In this document: positions 15,057 to 23,827 of the stretch, piece by piece | Position numbering within the stretch: position 1 is the first letter of the stretch | How the letters are laid out: each line of letters opens with the position of its first letter | DNA from: Comamonas sp. | Lineage (GTDB): Bacteria > Pseudomonadota > Gammaproteobacteria > Burkholderiales > Burkholderiaceae_C | Assembly (NCBI RefSeq): GCF_009360615.1 | Contig: NZ_SPEY01000028.1 | Location: 111,734 to 175,733, forward strand | Length of the DNA: 64,000 bases | Reading direction: 5' to 3' | Program-made: the position numbers and the translations under genes | Notes under the pieces: generated by a model | What the model saw: only the letters and a program-made list of their open reading frames with translations | Database searches by the model: none | Told to the model about the DNA's origin: nothing

Positions 15057-17480
15057 CTACGCCCTCCCAGGCGCTCGGCTGCCCCCTTCGATCTGCCACC
15101 AGGCAGGTAGCAGAGCGCGCACCTCGGCGCGCGCGAAACGGTCGTCCATCAACACCAGAACGCCACGATCGTGCTCGCTGCGTATGACCCGGCCAGCTGC
15201 CTGGACCACCTTGCGCAGGCCGGGGTAGAGATAGGTGTAGTCATAGCCCGTCCCTTTCCCCACGGCCTGATCCGTGGCACGCTGCATGGCTTCATTGACG
15301 GGGTTGAGCTGGGGCAGGCCCAGCGTTGCGACAAAAGCGCCAATCAGGCGGCTGCCGGGCAGGTCCACCCCTTCGGAGAAAGCGCCGCCCAGCACGGCCA
15401 GGCCGAGGCCTTGACCCTCTTCGACAAAGCGGGCCAGAAATTCGGCCCGCCCGGCCTCGTCCATGCCACGCTGCTGCTGCCAGCATGGCAGCTGCGGGTG
15501 CCGCCGCGCCATGGTTGCTGCGACTTGCTGCAGATACTCAAAACTGCTGACAAAACACAGATAGTTGCCAGGCTGACGCGCATAGTGCTGCGCGATCAGA
15601 TCCGCCATGGGTTCCAGGGACGCCTCGCGGTCGCGCCAGCGTGTCGAAATATGACGAGCGATATGCACCTGCAGCTGCTGGGGCGAAAACGGTGCAGGCA
15701 CATCCAGCCAGGCGGTTTTGGCAGGCAATCCCAGCAGATCACGGTAGAACCCGGGCGGGCTCAGGGTACCTGAAAACAGCACCGTGGCATGCGCCGCCGA
15801 GTGACGGGCCGCCAGATGCGGTGCGGGCACGACATTGCGAATGCACAACGTAGAGGCCGCAGCACCGAGCCTGCCCGCGCGATGCGAGGGTGCAGTCCGC
15901 TGGATGTCAAACAGTGCATGCCGTCCGAACTGATCGGCCAGAGCCTGAAAATGCAGCAAGGCCCAGTAAAAGCCCAGCAGGGCATCGGCGGCAGGTCTGT
16001 TCTGCCCTGTGATGGCCGCATGGCTGGCGATGTCCTGATCCGCCAGCTGATCCGCGATTGCGCACACGGCGCGCTGCACCACGCGCAGCAGCGCGGCCGG
16101 AACGCGCTCCTGACTTTGATAGCCGGCCTGGTCCAGGGCCTTGTTCAGCGACTGCCACTGGCGCTGCAGCGCATCCAGCGCCTTTTTGACAGTACCGCTC
16201 GCCTGCTGCCGCGCTGCGGCCAGATCAAACTGGGACAGCGCTGCCGTGTACATGCTGCGCGCGCGGTCCAGCAGATTGTGCGCCTCGTCCACCAGCACGC
16301 CCACGCGCCATTCCTGCTGCGAGGCCAGTGCATACAACATGGCCGCGCTGTCGTAGTAATAGTGGTAGTCGGCCACCACCACATCGGCCCATCGCGCTAG
16401 CTCCTGCGACAGGTAATAGGGGCAGAGGCCATGCTGCAATGCCAGAGTCCTTACCGCCGGTGCATCCCAGAAGGGTTGCTGCAGCGCCTGCTGCCTGGCC
16501 TCGGGCAGCCGGTCAAAGAAACCGCGCGCCAGCGGGCACGACTCCCCATGACAGGCCTTGTCGGGGTGCTCGCAGGTCTTGTCGCGCGCCTGCATATCCA
16601 GGACACGCAAGGGCACGGCGGTTGCCGCCACAGACGCCGGGACCCGCTGCCACAAGGCTTGCTGCAGCTGGCCCAGCGCATGCAGTGCCAGTCCATGGCC
16701 CGTGCCCTTGGCGGTGAGAAAGAACAGCTTGTCCAGGCCGACTCCATCACCTTCCGAAGAGTCCTTGCCCATGGTGGTTGCCATGCTCTTGAGCATGGGA
16801 AAAATCGTGGCCAGGGTCTTGCCGATGCCGGTCGGTGCCTGGGCCATCAGGCAACGACCGCCTTCGCCGGCATGGGCCGTGCGGTAGACGGCCACGGCCA
16901 GTTCCCGCTGACCGGCCCGGAAGGCCGGCATGGGAAACTTCAGCTGTGCCATGGCCACCCCGCGGGCCCGACGGTGGGCGGCCTCGCTGCGTGCCCAGTC
17001 GAGATAGCGGGCACATAGCGATTCGAAAAAGGCCTGCAGTTCGGTGGCAGAACATTCCTCCACCAGCACGGTCTCCTCTGCGCTGCCGATCTGGAAATAA
17101 ACCAGCGCCAGCTTGATCCGCTCAAGGCCGCGCTCCTGGCACAGCAAATGACCATAGACCCTGGCCTGGGCCCAATGCAAGGCCCGATGATGGGGACGCA
17201 CGCCATCAAGCCGGCCCCGGTAGGTCTTGATCTCTTCAAGTTGCTGCCGCACGCCATCAAAGCCATCGGCTCGGCCGCGAACCTGCAGCTCTTGGAACCG
17301 ACCGCTGAGCGCCAGCTCCACCTCGTAGCCGCCCGCTTTCTCACGCCGTTTCTGCACCACGGCATGGCCTTCCATGCCCTCCAGCGCACTGGGCGCGGGC
17401 GTGAAGCGCAGATCCAGATCGCCGCTGCGCGCCGTGAACTCGCACAGTGCGCGTACTGCCACGCTAAGCGCTGGCTTCAT
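15057..17480 (-). CDS. Fusion of a RecB/Cas4-like nuclease domain to an XPD/DinG-type iron-sulfur helicase
   Basis: An 807-residue DNA repair enzyme. Residues 35-115 show the PD-(D/E)XK motifs of RecB/Cas4-type nucleases in order: GH at 38-39, GRAD with Asp72, EIK at 83-85, and QARVY (Gln105-Tyr109). From about residue 180 it is a superfamily 2 helicase: Walker A QAPTGIGKT (214-222), four Cys spaced as in XPD/DinG Fe-S helicases (TCEH, ACHG, SCPL, LCPY), DEAH box VDEAHNLL, and motif VI QAAGRVIRSEHDRG. XPD/DinG helicases unwind 5' to 3'. The ATG overlaps the stop of the FAN1-like gene by four bases (ATGA), so the two are translationally coupled. It is probably induced by DNA damage through the upstream LexA box. 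Confidence 0.85.
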   Translation of the reverse strand: MKPALSVAVRALCEFTARSGDLDLRFTPAPSALEGMEGHAVVQKRREKAGGYEVELALSGRFQELQVRGRADGFDGVRQQLEEIKTYRGRLDGVRPHHRALHWAQARVYGHLLCQERGLERIKLALVYFQIGSAEETVLVEECSATELQAFFESLCARYLDWARSEAAHRRARGVAMAQLKFPMPAFRAGQRELAVAVYRTAHAGEGGRCLMAQAPTGIGKTLATIFPMLKSMATTMGKDSSEGDGVGLDKLFFLTAKGTGHGLALHALGQLQQALWQRVPASVAATAVPLRVLDMQARDKTCEHPDKACHGESCPLARGFFDRLPEARQQALQQPFWDAPAVRTLALQHGLCPYYLSQELARWADVVVADYHYYYDSAAMLYALASQQEWRVGVLVDEAHNLLDRARSMYTAALSQFDLAAARQQASGTVKKALDALQRQWQSLNKALDQAGYQSQERVPAALLRVVQRAVCAIADQLADQDIASHAAITGQNRPAADALLGFYWALLHFQALADQFGRHALFDIQRTAPSHRAGRLGAAASTLCIRNVVPAPHLAARHSAAHATVLFSGTLSPPGFYRDLLGLPAKTAWLDVPAPFSPQQLQVHIARHISTRWRDREASLEPMADLIAQHYARQPGNYLCFVSSFEYLQQVAATMARRHPQLPCWQQQRGMDEAGRAEFLARFVEEGQGLGLAVLGGAFSEGVDLPGSRLIGAFVATLGLPQLNPVNEAMQRATDQAVGKGTGYDYTYLYPGLRKVVQAAGRVIRSEHDRGVLVLMDDRFARAEVRALLPAWWQIEGGSRAPGRA

Positions 17481-19183
17481 GGCGTGCTACCTTCGTCACG
17501 CCACTGCACATGGCAAACGCGCACGGGAATGCCCTGCTCCGAGCAATAGGCCAGCCAGCGAATCTGGTTGTCCTGCAACTTGTCGCCCGGCGCCTTGACT
17601 TCCACCAGCTCGTAGCGTGAACCGGCATCGGACCGCAGAGGCCAGAAGCGCACCAGATCGGGAAAGCCGGTGCGGTTGGCCTTCAGGTCCAACAGCAGCC
17701 GAGCGAACAGAATCCGCAGATGGGCGGCAGGCATGCAATCGAGCGCCAACTCCAGCAGCTCTTGCGTCAACGTGCCCCAGAATACGAACGGCGACTGAAC
17801 CCCTTGCTTGTCGGCAAAGCGCTGGCGCAGCGTGGCCCTGTAGCGACCATCTTCCAGCTCGGCCATGCAGGCATCAAACAGCGGCTGGCGACGCTGCACG
17901 AAATCCGGAGCCCCCAGATCGGCCGGCCCGCTCTGGAAGGGATGAAAGAACGCACCCGGCAGCGGCGCAAAGATGGCAGGCCAGCACAACAGACCGAATA
18001 GAGAATTGATCAACGCGTTCTCCACATAGAACACCGGCGCATCGTCGCAATGCCAGTGGGCTTGCAGCGCATATTCCACCGCCAGGGGCCCGGCGGGTCG
18101 CTCCAGCAGCACATCGCAGCGCAGGGCCGCCACGGCCGGTGCCAGGGCTGGCTTGCGTCCCTTGGGCGGCAGTCCCAGGCTGCGGCTAAGTCGCGGCAGC
18201 ATGCGCTCCACGCGCTGACGCTCTTCCTCATTTTCCGGATCCGCTTGCGCCTGGCTGGCAAGGGCGAACGCCTGATCGAAGCATTGCATGCGCTCCAGCA
18301 CGCGAATGTGACGATGGCGTGCGCCCGCATAGCGGCTGGCCGCATAGGCCTGTGACGCCAGGGGCCAGTCCTGCAGCCTCTCGCACACCTGGCCAAGCTT
18401 CAGCAACACCTTGGTCCGGCGCATGTCCAGCCATGGGTTCTCGCTATGGCTTTCAATCAGCGCAGGCAGCAATTGAGCCGGCGCCACGCCTTCGTCGAGA
18501 TCCCGACGGCGGGCCGATATCTCCAGATAGAAGTCCAGATCTTCGCGGCGCTGAAAAGCACGCGAGCACGCATCCAGCGCCACCGGCTCATAGCGAAAAA
18601 TACCGAGGTCGGCCAGCACGAACTCCGACCAATCCTGGTAGAGATTGCCAAAGAACATCAGCCGCAGACGCTCTCCCAGCTCGCCCACCATGACGCGCCA
18701 GACAGGCTCCTGGGCCTCTGGGTGCCAGATGGGATAAGGCCGGGGCTCGGGTTGCCTCTCGGCCAGCCACTGCAGCATCTCGGTCTTGCGCATCGAGGAG
18801 CACAGCTCAAAGCCAGTCAGGATCTGCAGCAGCTCGGGTTTGGTGTGCAGGCCGAACAGCTCGACCGCATCCATGGGCTCGGTGGTACTGAGCCAGCCAC
18901 ATTCCAGCAAGGGCGCGGCAGCATCGACCGTCTCCGGAATCTCCTCGTAGGCGAGCTTGCTGGCGCGAAACCAGGGCCCGCGCCGCATCAGCATGCGTAC
19001 CAGCAGCGCCCTGGAGCTCTGCGGCAGCCGCGCAAAGCCGGCGATGAAATCAGCCTCCTGCTCGCTGAACAGATCGCCATAGCGCTGCGCCAGCCAGTCC
19101 AGCGCTTGCTGGAAGTTGTGCAGATAGTAGAAGCGGTGCGGCGGAAGAATGGCGGCTTGGGATGCGGTCACGGTGACGCTCAC
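17477..19183 (-). CDS. FAN1-like VRR-NUC structure-specific nuclease
   Basis: A 568-residue protein with the FAN1 layout. The N-terminus (RFYYLHNFQQALDWLAQRYG, then FIAGFARLPQSSRALLVRML) is the wHTH/SAP-like DNA-binding part. The middle is helical, TPR-like. The C-terminus is a VRR-NUC domain with the catalytic pattern GFPDLVRFW followed by YELVEVKAPGDKLQDNQ (P-D...E-V-K) and a final VRVCHVQW. FAN1 enzymes cut branched DNA and resolve interstrand crosslinks. The frame is open to 19258, but a LexA box covers 19226-19241, so I choose the GTG at 19183, just before the conserved block; the ribosome binding site is weak. It is the first gene of the operon. Confidence 0.8.
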   Translation of the reverse strand: MSVTVTASQAAILPPHRFYYLHNFQQALDWLAQRYGDLFSEQEADFIAGFARLPQSSRALLVRMLMRRGPWFRASKLAYEEIPETVDAAAPLLECGWLSTTEPMDAVELFGLHTKPELLQILTGFELCSSMRKTEMLQWLAERQPEPRPYPIWHPEAQEPVWRVMVGELGERLRLMFFGNLYQDWSEFVLADLGIFRYEPVALDACSRAFQRREDLDFYLEISARRRDLDEGVAPAQLLPALIESHSENPWLDMRRTKVLLKLGQVCERLQDWPLASQAYAASRYAGARHRHIRVLERMQCFDQAFALASQAQADPENEEERQRVERMLPRLSRSLGLPPKGRKPALAPAVAALRCDVLLERPAGPLAVEYALQAHWHCDDAPVFYVENALINSLFGLLCWPAIFAPLPGAFFHPFQSGPADLGAPDFVQRRQPLFDACMAELEDGRYRATLRQRFADKQGVQSPFVFWGTLTQELLELALDCMPAAHLRILFARLLLDLKANRTGFPDLVRFWPLRSDAGSRYELVEVKAPGDKLQDNQIRWLAYCSEQGIPVRVCHVQWRDEGSTP

Positions 19184-19225
19184 AAAATGCTCGGCGAAAA
19201 GACGGGTGGATGCCGACCATGAGAA

Positions 19226-19241
19226 CTGTATTTTCATACAG
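19226..19241 (-). promoter_or_regulatory. LexA (SOS) box before the FAN1/helicase operon
   Basis: CTGTATTTTCATACAG is an exact CTGT-N8-ACAG site, the Escherichia coli-type LexA consensus, 43 bases upstream of the GTG start. A possible promoter, TTGAAG-17-GAAAAT, reads into the operon and its -10 lies inside the box, so LexA binding would block it. The divergent gene at 19364 starts more than 120 bases away. No other symmetric site was seen in the gap. Confidence 0.75.
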
Positions 19242-19363
19242 CTCGAAAATCCCTTCAAACTCCTCCGAACCAGGGATTACAGATCGGCGGACGAAACGCG
19301 TGTGGCTTGAACACCCTGTGGCAGTGGCACACAATCAACGCTTCATTCAACAAGGAGCAGGCA

Positions 19364-19693
19364 ATGCTGGACTGGAACGAATACCGCAAGGAACTGGCAG
19401 GCAGGCTGGGAGAGTTTGCCGAACTGAGCCCTGGCACCATGGAGGGTTACAAGGCCCTGTCCGGCGCGGGCCGCAAGACCGGCCATCTCGATGCCAAGAC
19501 ACGCGAGCTGATTGCGATTGCCGTGGGGGTGACCACACGCTGCGACGGCTGCATTGCCGTGCACACCAAGGCAGCCAAGGCGGCCGGCGCCAGCCGGGAA
19601 GAAATTGCCGAAGCCCTGGGGGTGGCCGTGGCCCTGAATGCGGGAGCCGCCATGGTCTACTCGGCCCGTGCTCTCGATGCCCTGGGCGAGTAA
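19364..19693 (+). CDS. Carboxymuconolactone decarboxylase / AhpD-like protein
   Basis: A 109-residue CMD-family protein. It carries the redox motif CDGCIAVHTKAAKAAG (Cys-x-x-Cys with His four residues later) found in AhpD-type alkylhydroperoxidases, rather than the decarboxylase form that lacks the pair. The family is a trimeric all-helical fold. AAGGAG lies seven bases before the ATG at 19364. It probably takes part in peroxide reduction, but its partner reductase is not nearby. It is divergent from the FAN1 operon and followed by a hairpin. Confidence 0.85.
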   Translation: MLDWNEYRKELAGRLGEFAELSPGTMEGYKALSGAGRKTGHLDAKTRELIAIAVGVTTRCDGCIAVHTKAAKAAGASREEIAEALGVAVALNAGAAMVYSARALDALGE

Positions 19694-19710
19694 TATTCCG
19701 GAACGTTAGC

Positions 19711-19729
19711 AGCCAGCGCCTTGCTGGCT
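19711..19729. terminator. Hairpin between convergent genes
   Basis: AGCCAGC (19711-19717) pairs with GCTGGCT (19723-19729) around a five-base loop, between the stops of the AhpD-like gene and kup. No proper T-run follows on either strand, so it is only a possible shared terminator. Confidence 0.4.
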
Positions 19730-19744
19730 TGCCATCTCAAACAT

Positions 19745-21664
19745 TCAAAGCACGACCTGCGTGCCCAGTTCCACCACCTGGTTCGCGGGCAGCTTGTAGT
19801 ACGTGGCCGCACTGGCCGACTGGCGTGACATCCAGCCAAACAGCGCGCAGCGCCAAGCGGAAAGACCACCGGGCCCGTCAACCACCTGTACCCTGGCCAC
19901 GAAAAAGCTGGTCGTCATGGGATCGAGGTTCGGTATCTCGCCATCGGCATCCGGAGTCAAGCGCTTGAGTGCAGCCGGAATATCAGGCTGCTCGCGAAAG
20001 CCGAAATGCATGTCCAGCGCCCAGACCCCATTGCACATGGGCTTGAGCCTCAGGCGCTCGCCCTCATGCACATAGGGAGTGTTTTCGTTGATCACATGGA
20101 GAAACACCGTCTGCTCATGCATGACCTTGAAATGCTTGAGATTGTGGAACAGCGCATTCGGCACCAGCTTGGGGTCGGAAGTCAGATAGACGGCCGTGCC
20201 GGACACCACAGGCACGCCGCTCATGGGCGAGCTCATCAGATCGCTCATGGGGATATCGAGGCGGCGCCTGTGCTCGGCCACCAGCTGGGTACCGTCACGC
20301 CAGGTCATCAGCGCGATGAAGATGATGGCGCCCAGAGTCAGCGGCAACCAGCCGCCCTGCTCCAGCTTGGTCAGATTGGAGGCAAAAAAGCCTATCTCCA
20401 GCAGCGCAAAACAGGCCAGTGCCGACAGCGTCAGCCCTCTTGCACGACTGCGCCCCAGATAGACGACAAAGCCCACCAGCATGGTGGTGATCAGCATGGT
20501 TCCGGACACCGCAATGCCGTAGGCAGCCGCCAGCGCCCCGGAGGACTTGAAGGCCAGCACCAGCGCGATCACAGCCAGCAGCATCAGCCAGTTCACGCTG
20601 GGGATGTAGATCTGTCCCTGCTCCTGATCGGAGGTATGCAGCACGCGCACACGCGGCAGATATCCCAGCCGGCTGGCCTGCAGGGTCATGGAATAGGCCC
20701 CCGAGATGGTCGCCTGAGAAGCGATCACCGTGGCGGCCGTGGCCAGGACCACAAACACCAGCAGCCAGGACGGCGCAGCCAGCAGAAAAAAGGGATTGCT
20801 GGCCGCCGACGCATCACGCAACAGCAAGGCGCCCTGGCCGAAGTAATTGAGCATCAGAGCCGGAAACACCAGCCCGTACCAGCCCAGGCGCACGGCCCGG
20901 CTGCCGAAATGTCCCATGTCGGCATAGAGGGCCTCGGCACCTGTCATGGCCAAAAACACGGCCGATAGCAGAAAGAAGGCCTTGTCCGTGTGCTGCACGG
21001 CGAAACGCAGCGCATGCAGCGGGTTCACGGCCTGCAGCACCATGGGCGTCTGCACAATGCTGGCCACGCCTGCCCAGGCAATGCAGAGGAACCAGACAAT
21101 GGTGACCGGGCCGAACAGCTTCCCCACCACACTGGTGCCCTTCATCTGGATGGAGAACAGCCCGATCAGAATGCCGATGGTGATGGGGACGATGAAATGC
21201 TCGAACTCCGGCGTGGCAATGCTCATGCCCTCCACGGCGGAGAGCACGGAAATCGCCGGCGTGATGATGGCGTCCCCATAGAACAGTGCGGCCGCAAACA
21301 CTCCGGCAGCGACCACAAAGCGCGAGCGGCGCGACTGATCGCCCATCACGCGGTGGGCCAGCGCCGTCAGTGCCAGCACGCCGCCCTCGCCGTCGTTATC
21401 GTGGCTGAGCACCACCCATACATACTTGATGGCGACGATGACGATCACTGCCCACAGCAGCGCAGAAAGCGCAGCCAGCACATTCTCGGGCCCGACCGCC
21501 AGCCCATGGGTGCCGGTGAAGGCCTCCTTGAACGCATAGAGCGGACTGGTGCCGATATCGCCGAACACCACGCCCAGGGCCGCCAGCGTCAGTGCCGACT
21601 GGCTGCTGCCCTGCCCCGATTTTCCATCTCCCTGAAGCCCAGGTTTGCTCTGTGACATAGCCAT
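19745..21664 (-). CDS. kup: Low-affinity potassium transporter Kup
   Basis: A 639-residue Kup/HAK/KUP-family potassium uptake protein, close to the usual 620-640. The first membrane segment carries the family signature VVFGDIGTSPLYAFKEAF, and the next reads VIVIVAIKYVWVVLSHDNDGEGGV (here quoted as overlapping parts: IKYVWVVL and HDNDGEGG). About twelve membrane spans cover residues 25-460, followed by a soluble C-terminal domain of some 170 residues ending at GTQVVL. It drives K+ import across the inner membrane with protons. It is a single gene; no upstream riboswitch was recognised in the 210 bases before it. An ATG two codons later is an alternative start. Confidence 0.95.
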   Translation of the reverse strand: MAMSQSKPGLQGDGKSGQGSSQSALTLAALGVVFGDIGTSPLYAFKEAFTGTHGLAVGPENVLAALSALLWAVIVIVAIKYVWVVLSHDNDGEGGVLALTALAHRVMGDQSRRSRFVVAAGVFAAALFYGDAIITPAISVLSAVEGMSIATPEFEHFIVPITIGILIGLFSIQMKGTSVVGKLFGPVTIVWFLCIAWAGVASIVQTPMVLQAVNPLHALRFAVQHTDKAFFLLSAVFLAMTGAEALYADMGHFGSRAVRLGWYGLVFPALMLNYFGQGALLLRDASAASNPFFLLAAPSWLLVFVVLATAATVIASQATISGAYSMTLQASRLGYLPRVRVLHTSDQEQGQIYIPSVNWLMLLAVIALVLAFKSSGALAAAYGIAVSGTMLITTMLVGFVVYLGRSRARGLTLSALACFALLEIGFFASNLTKLEQGGWLPLTLGAIIFIALMTWRDGTQLVAEHRRRLDIPMSDLMSSPMSGVPVVSGTAVYLTSDPKLVPNALFHNLKHFKVMHEQTVFLHVINENTPYVHEGERLRLKPMCNGVWALDMHFGFREQPDIPAALKRLTPDADGEIPNLDPMTTSFFVARVQVVDGPGGLSAWRCALFGWMSRQSASAATYYKLPANQVVELGTQVVL

Positions 21665-21876
21665 GCATTTGCAGTGAAAGAGGTCGCCGCCCGCTGATGG
21701 ACGGCAGCCCAGTATGGCACGCCCCGGGAAATTGGAAAGCCTGACGGCATCAACTCCCGTCCTTGCTCTTTACACCATCTTGATAGCGGCCACTGCAATC
21801 CATACCGGGGCTTGAGGCCGACACACCTAAATTCAGGACTTCGCAACCACCGGCTTGACACTCAAGCCCGCCTTTC

Positions 21877-22659
21877 ATGAAGCCTGTCGTCATCCTCCAG
21901 CATGAAGCCTCGCAAGGTCCCGGCATACTGCTGGACCATCTGCGCCAGCAAGCCATTGACCATGTGCTGATAGACCCTTGTGCCGAAGGCGCGGCCCCGG
22001 CCAATGCGCGCGACTATCGCGGCATCATCGTGCTGGGCAGCAATCATTGCGCGAACGAGCAGCTGCACTGGATCGATGAGGAACGCTGCTTGCTTCAAAG
22101 CGCGGTCCGGCACGACATCCCCGTGCTGGGACACTGTTTTGGCGCGCAAATGCTGGCGCGCGCCCTGGGCGCAGCCGTATGGCGCAACCCATGGCCGAAT
22201 ATCGGCTGGAGCGAAGTCCGCATAACGCCCTGTGCCCAGAAGCTGATGGACCTTCCTGCGCAGGCCACCATCTTCAACTGGCACTACGACAGCTTCGACA
22301 TTCCCGCATCAGCCAGGCGCACCATGATCGGCAAGCATTGCCTGAACAAGGGCTTCGTCCATGGCCGGCAATGGGCGTTTCAAGGCCATCTGGAAGTGAC
22401 CGCAGACAGCGTTCGCCGATGGTGCGGCGACGGCCATGACGAGCTGCTGCAGGCCCGAGGCCCGGCCGTGCAGAGCGAGGCCCAGATCCTGGAGCGGCTG
22501 CCGCGGCACATAGACCAGTTGCACGCCATGGCACTGCGTACCTACAAGGCATGGACCGATCAGCTCGACAAGCCGATTTCGATTTCGTGCAGCAGCACCT
22601 CGGCCACCCTGAAGCGCTTTCGTCTCAAGTCCGATCAATACCTGCACATGCAGCTATGA
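21877..22659 (+). CDS. Class I glutamine amidotransferase-like protein
   Basis: A 260-residue protein whose first 190 residues are a class I glutamine amidotransferase (GATase1) domain. The nucleophile elbow is GHCFGAQ with Cys87, and the catalytic His-x-Glu is in FQGHLEVT. Stand-alone proteins of this type are often annotated as GMP synthase-like and in some cases hydrolyse gamma-glutamyl compounds; no synthase partner is nearby. The last 60 residues are unrecognised. There is no strong ribosome binding site before the ATG. Confidence 0.85.
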   Translation: MKPVVILQHEASQGPGILLDHLRQQAIDHVLIDPCAEGAAPANARDYRGIIVLGSNHCANEQLHWIDEERCLLQSAVRHDIPVLGHCFGAQMLARALGAAVWRNPWPNIGWSEVRITPCAQKLMDLPAQATIFNWHYDSFDIPASARRTMIGKHCLNKGFVHGRQWAFQGHLEVTADSVRRWCGDGHDELLQARGPAVQSEAQILERLPRHIDQLHAMALRTYKAWTDQLDKPISISCSSTSATLKRFRLKSDQYLHMQL

Positions 22660-23111
22660 GCATGCAGACTTCTGGCACCCGGCATGGATGGAGAGGACAC
22701 CGGGTACCAAGAGCGTCATGGACTTCATAATGCCAGAGAAGACCTGGGTGCCTCGACGCTGCTGAGCAACCACAGACCATGCGTCCTGCTGCTGGCCCGG
22801 ACCGCCGTTGCCATGCGCCAGGGCCATGCCAAGGGCATGGCCGGGCTGATGGCCTGCCTCGTGACGATCTCTGCAAGGCCTGCCCTTCCGGCGAGCCCGG
22901 ACTGCGAGCTCACGCCCGACGCCGTGGAGCATGCGGGCCGTTCGCACAGGCCCCCACCAGTGCCCGTGCAGCTGCACGGGAACCTCCGAAGGTCCAGGCA
23001 GATCGGCGTATGGCCTACCACGAGAGTCCCAGACCTGCGCCCGGGACTTCCGCCACCATCCGCTGGATGGAGTTGAAGCCAGATTTACCCCACCGCCCCA
23101 AGGAGCCGCAC
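22660..23111. other. Gap with one perfect palindrome
   Basis: No convincing gene is seen in these 450 bases. Open frames exist on both strands but have unnatural composition. A perfect 18-base palindrome, CCCGTGCAGCTGCACGGG, lies at 22963-22980, about 130 bases before the next gene, and could be a regulator site or hairpin. Confidence 0.4.
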
Positions 23112-23780
23112 ATGCCCGCACAGATTCCGCAAAAAATCCTCAAGCACTGGCGAAGCGGTCGCAAGATCGACGCCATCAAACAGCTTCGCGAACAAAGCGG
23201 GCTGGGTCTCAAAGAGGCCAGAGATCTGCTGGAAGCCAGCGATGGGCCGGACTTTGTCCATCAGGGCGCCGCAAGGCAGACGCAAGTGAGTCGGCCGGTG
23301 CGCGATCCACGGGATCCGGCTGGCACCGTCCCTCTCAGCGCCCTCTCCTCCATCAAGACCACCACCACGACCGTCAATGGCAAGACCACCACCCGCGTCA
23401 CCGTGAGCGGCGATCATGCAGAGGCCATAGAGGCGTTGATGTCCGGCGCGAACGCAGTGCCCGCAGAGATCAGGGCCGAGGTGGAAGACGCCATGGCACG
23501 CGGCAACAAGATCGAGGCCATCAAGCTGCTGCGCGACGCCACGGGCCTGGGTCTTGCCCAGGCGAAGGACCATATCGATGCGGCCATGGATGGCATTGCG
23601 CTGGACTGGCAGATCCTGCAACGGCAATCGGTGCGGGCCAGCGCCCCCAACCACTTTCAGCCCGGAGCGCCATCGCCGGGAGAAGTCCCCAGAGGGCAAG
23701 GCCGGTATCTGTGGCTGCTGGTGCTGGCCCTGGCTGCCGTCGGCCTTTGGTATTACTTCAATATGCCCTGGAGCCTATAG
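23112..23780 (+). CDS. Membrane-anchored protein with two ribosomal bL12 C-terminal-domain-like motifs
   Basis: A 222-residue protein. Two segments resemble the alpha-helical core of the ribosomal bL12 C-terminal domain (K.xAIKxLRxxxGLGLKEAKD): KIDAIKQLREQSGLGLKEAR near residues 20-40 and KIEAIKLLRDATGLGLAQAK near residues 136-155. Between them is a Thr-rich stretch. A single hydrophobic segment near the end (LWLLVLALAAVGLWYYF) would anchor it in the membrane with both domains in the cytoplasm. In true bL12 this surface binds translational GTPases; whether it does here is unknown. AAGGAG precedes the ATG at 23112 by six bases. It is much longer than bL12 (about 120) and is not in a ribosomal operon. 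Confidence 0.7.
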   Translation: MPAQIPQKILKHWRSGRKIDAIKQLREQSGLGLKEARDLLEASDGPDFVHQGAARQTQVSRPVRDPRDPAGTVPLSALSSIKTTTTTVNGKTTTRVTVSGDHAEAIEALMSGANAVPAEIRAEVEDAMARGNKIEAIKLLRDATGLGLAQAKDHIDAAMDGIALDWQILQRQSVRASAPNHFQPGAPSPGEVPRGQGRYLWLLVLALAAVGLWYYFNMPWSL

Positions 23781-23827
23781 AAGACAAGCGGAAAACGCTC
23801 ATTTTTTCAGGAGTCTATGACCCGAAT

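Noticed and set aside
22684..23076. A 130-codon plus-strand frame upstream of the bL12-like gene
   Set aside because: Unnatural composition and no ribosome binding site; the AAGGAG at 23100 clearly serves the gene at 23112.
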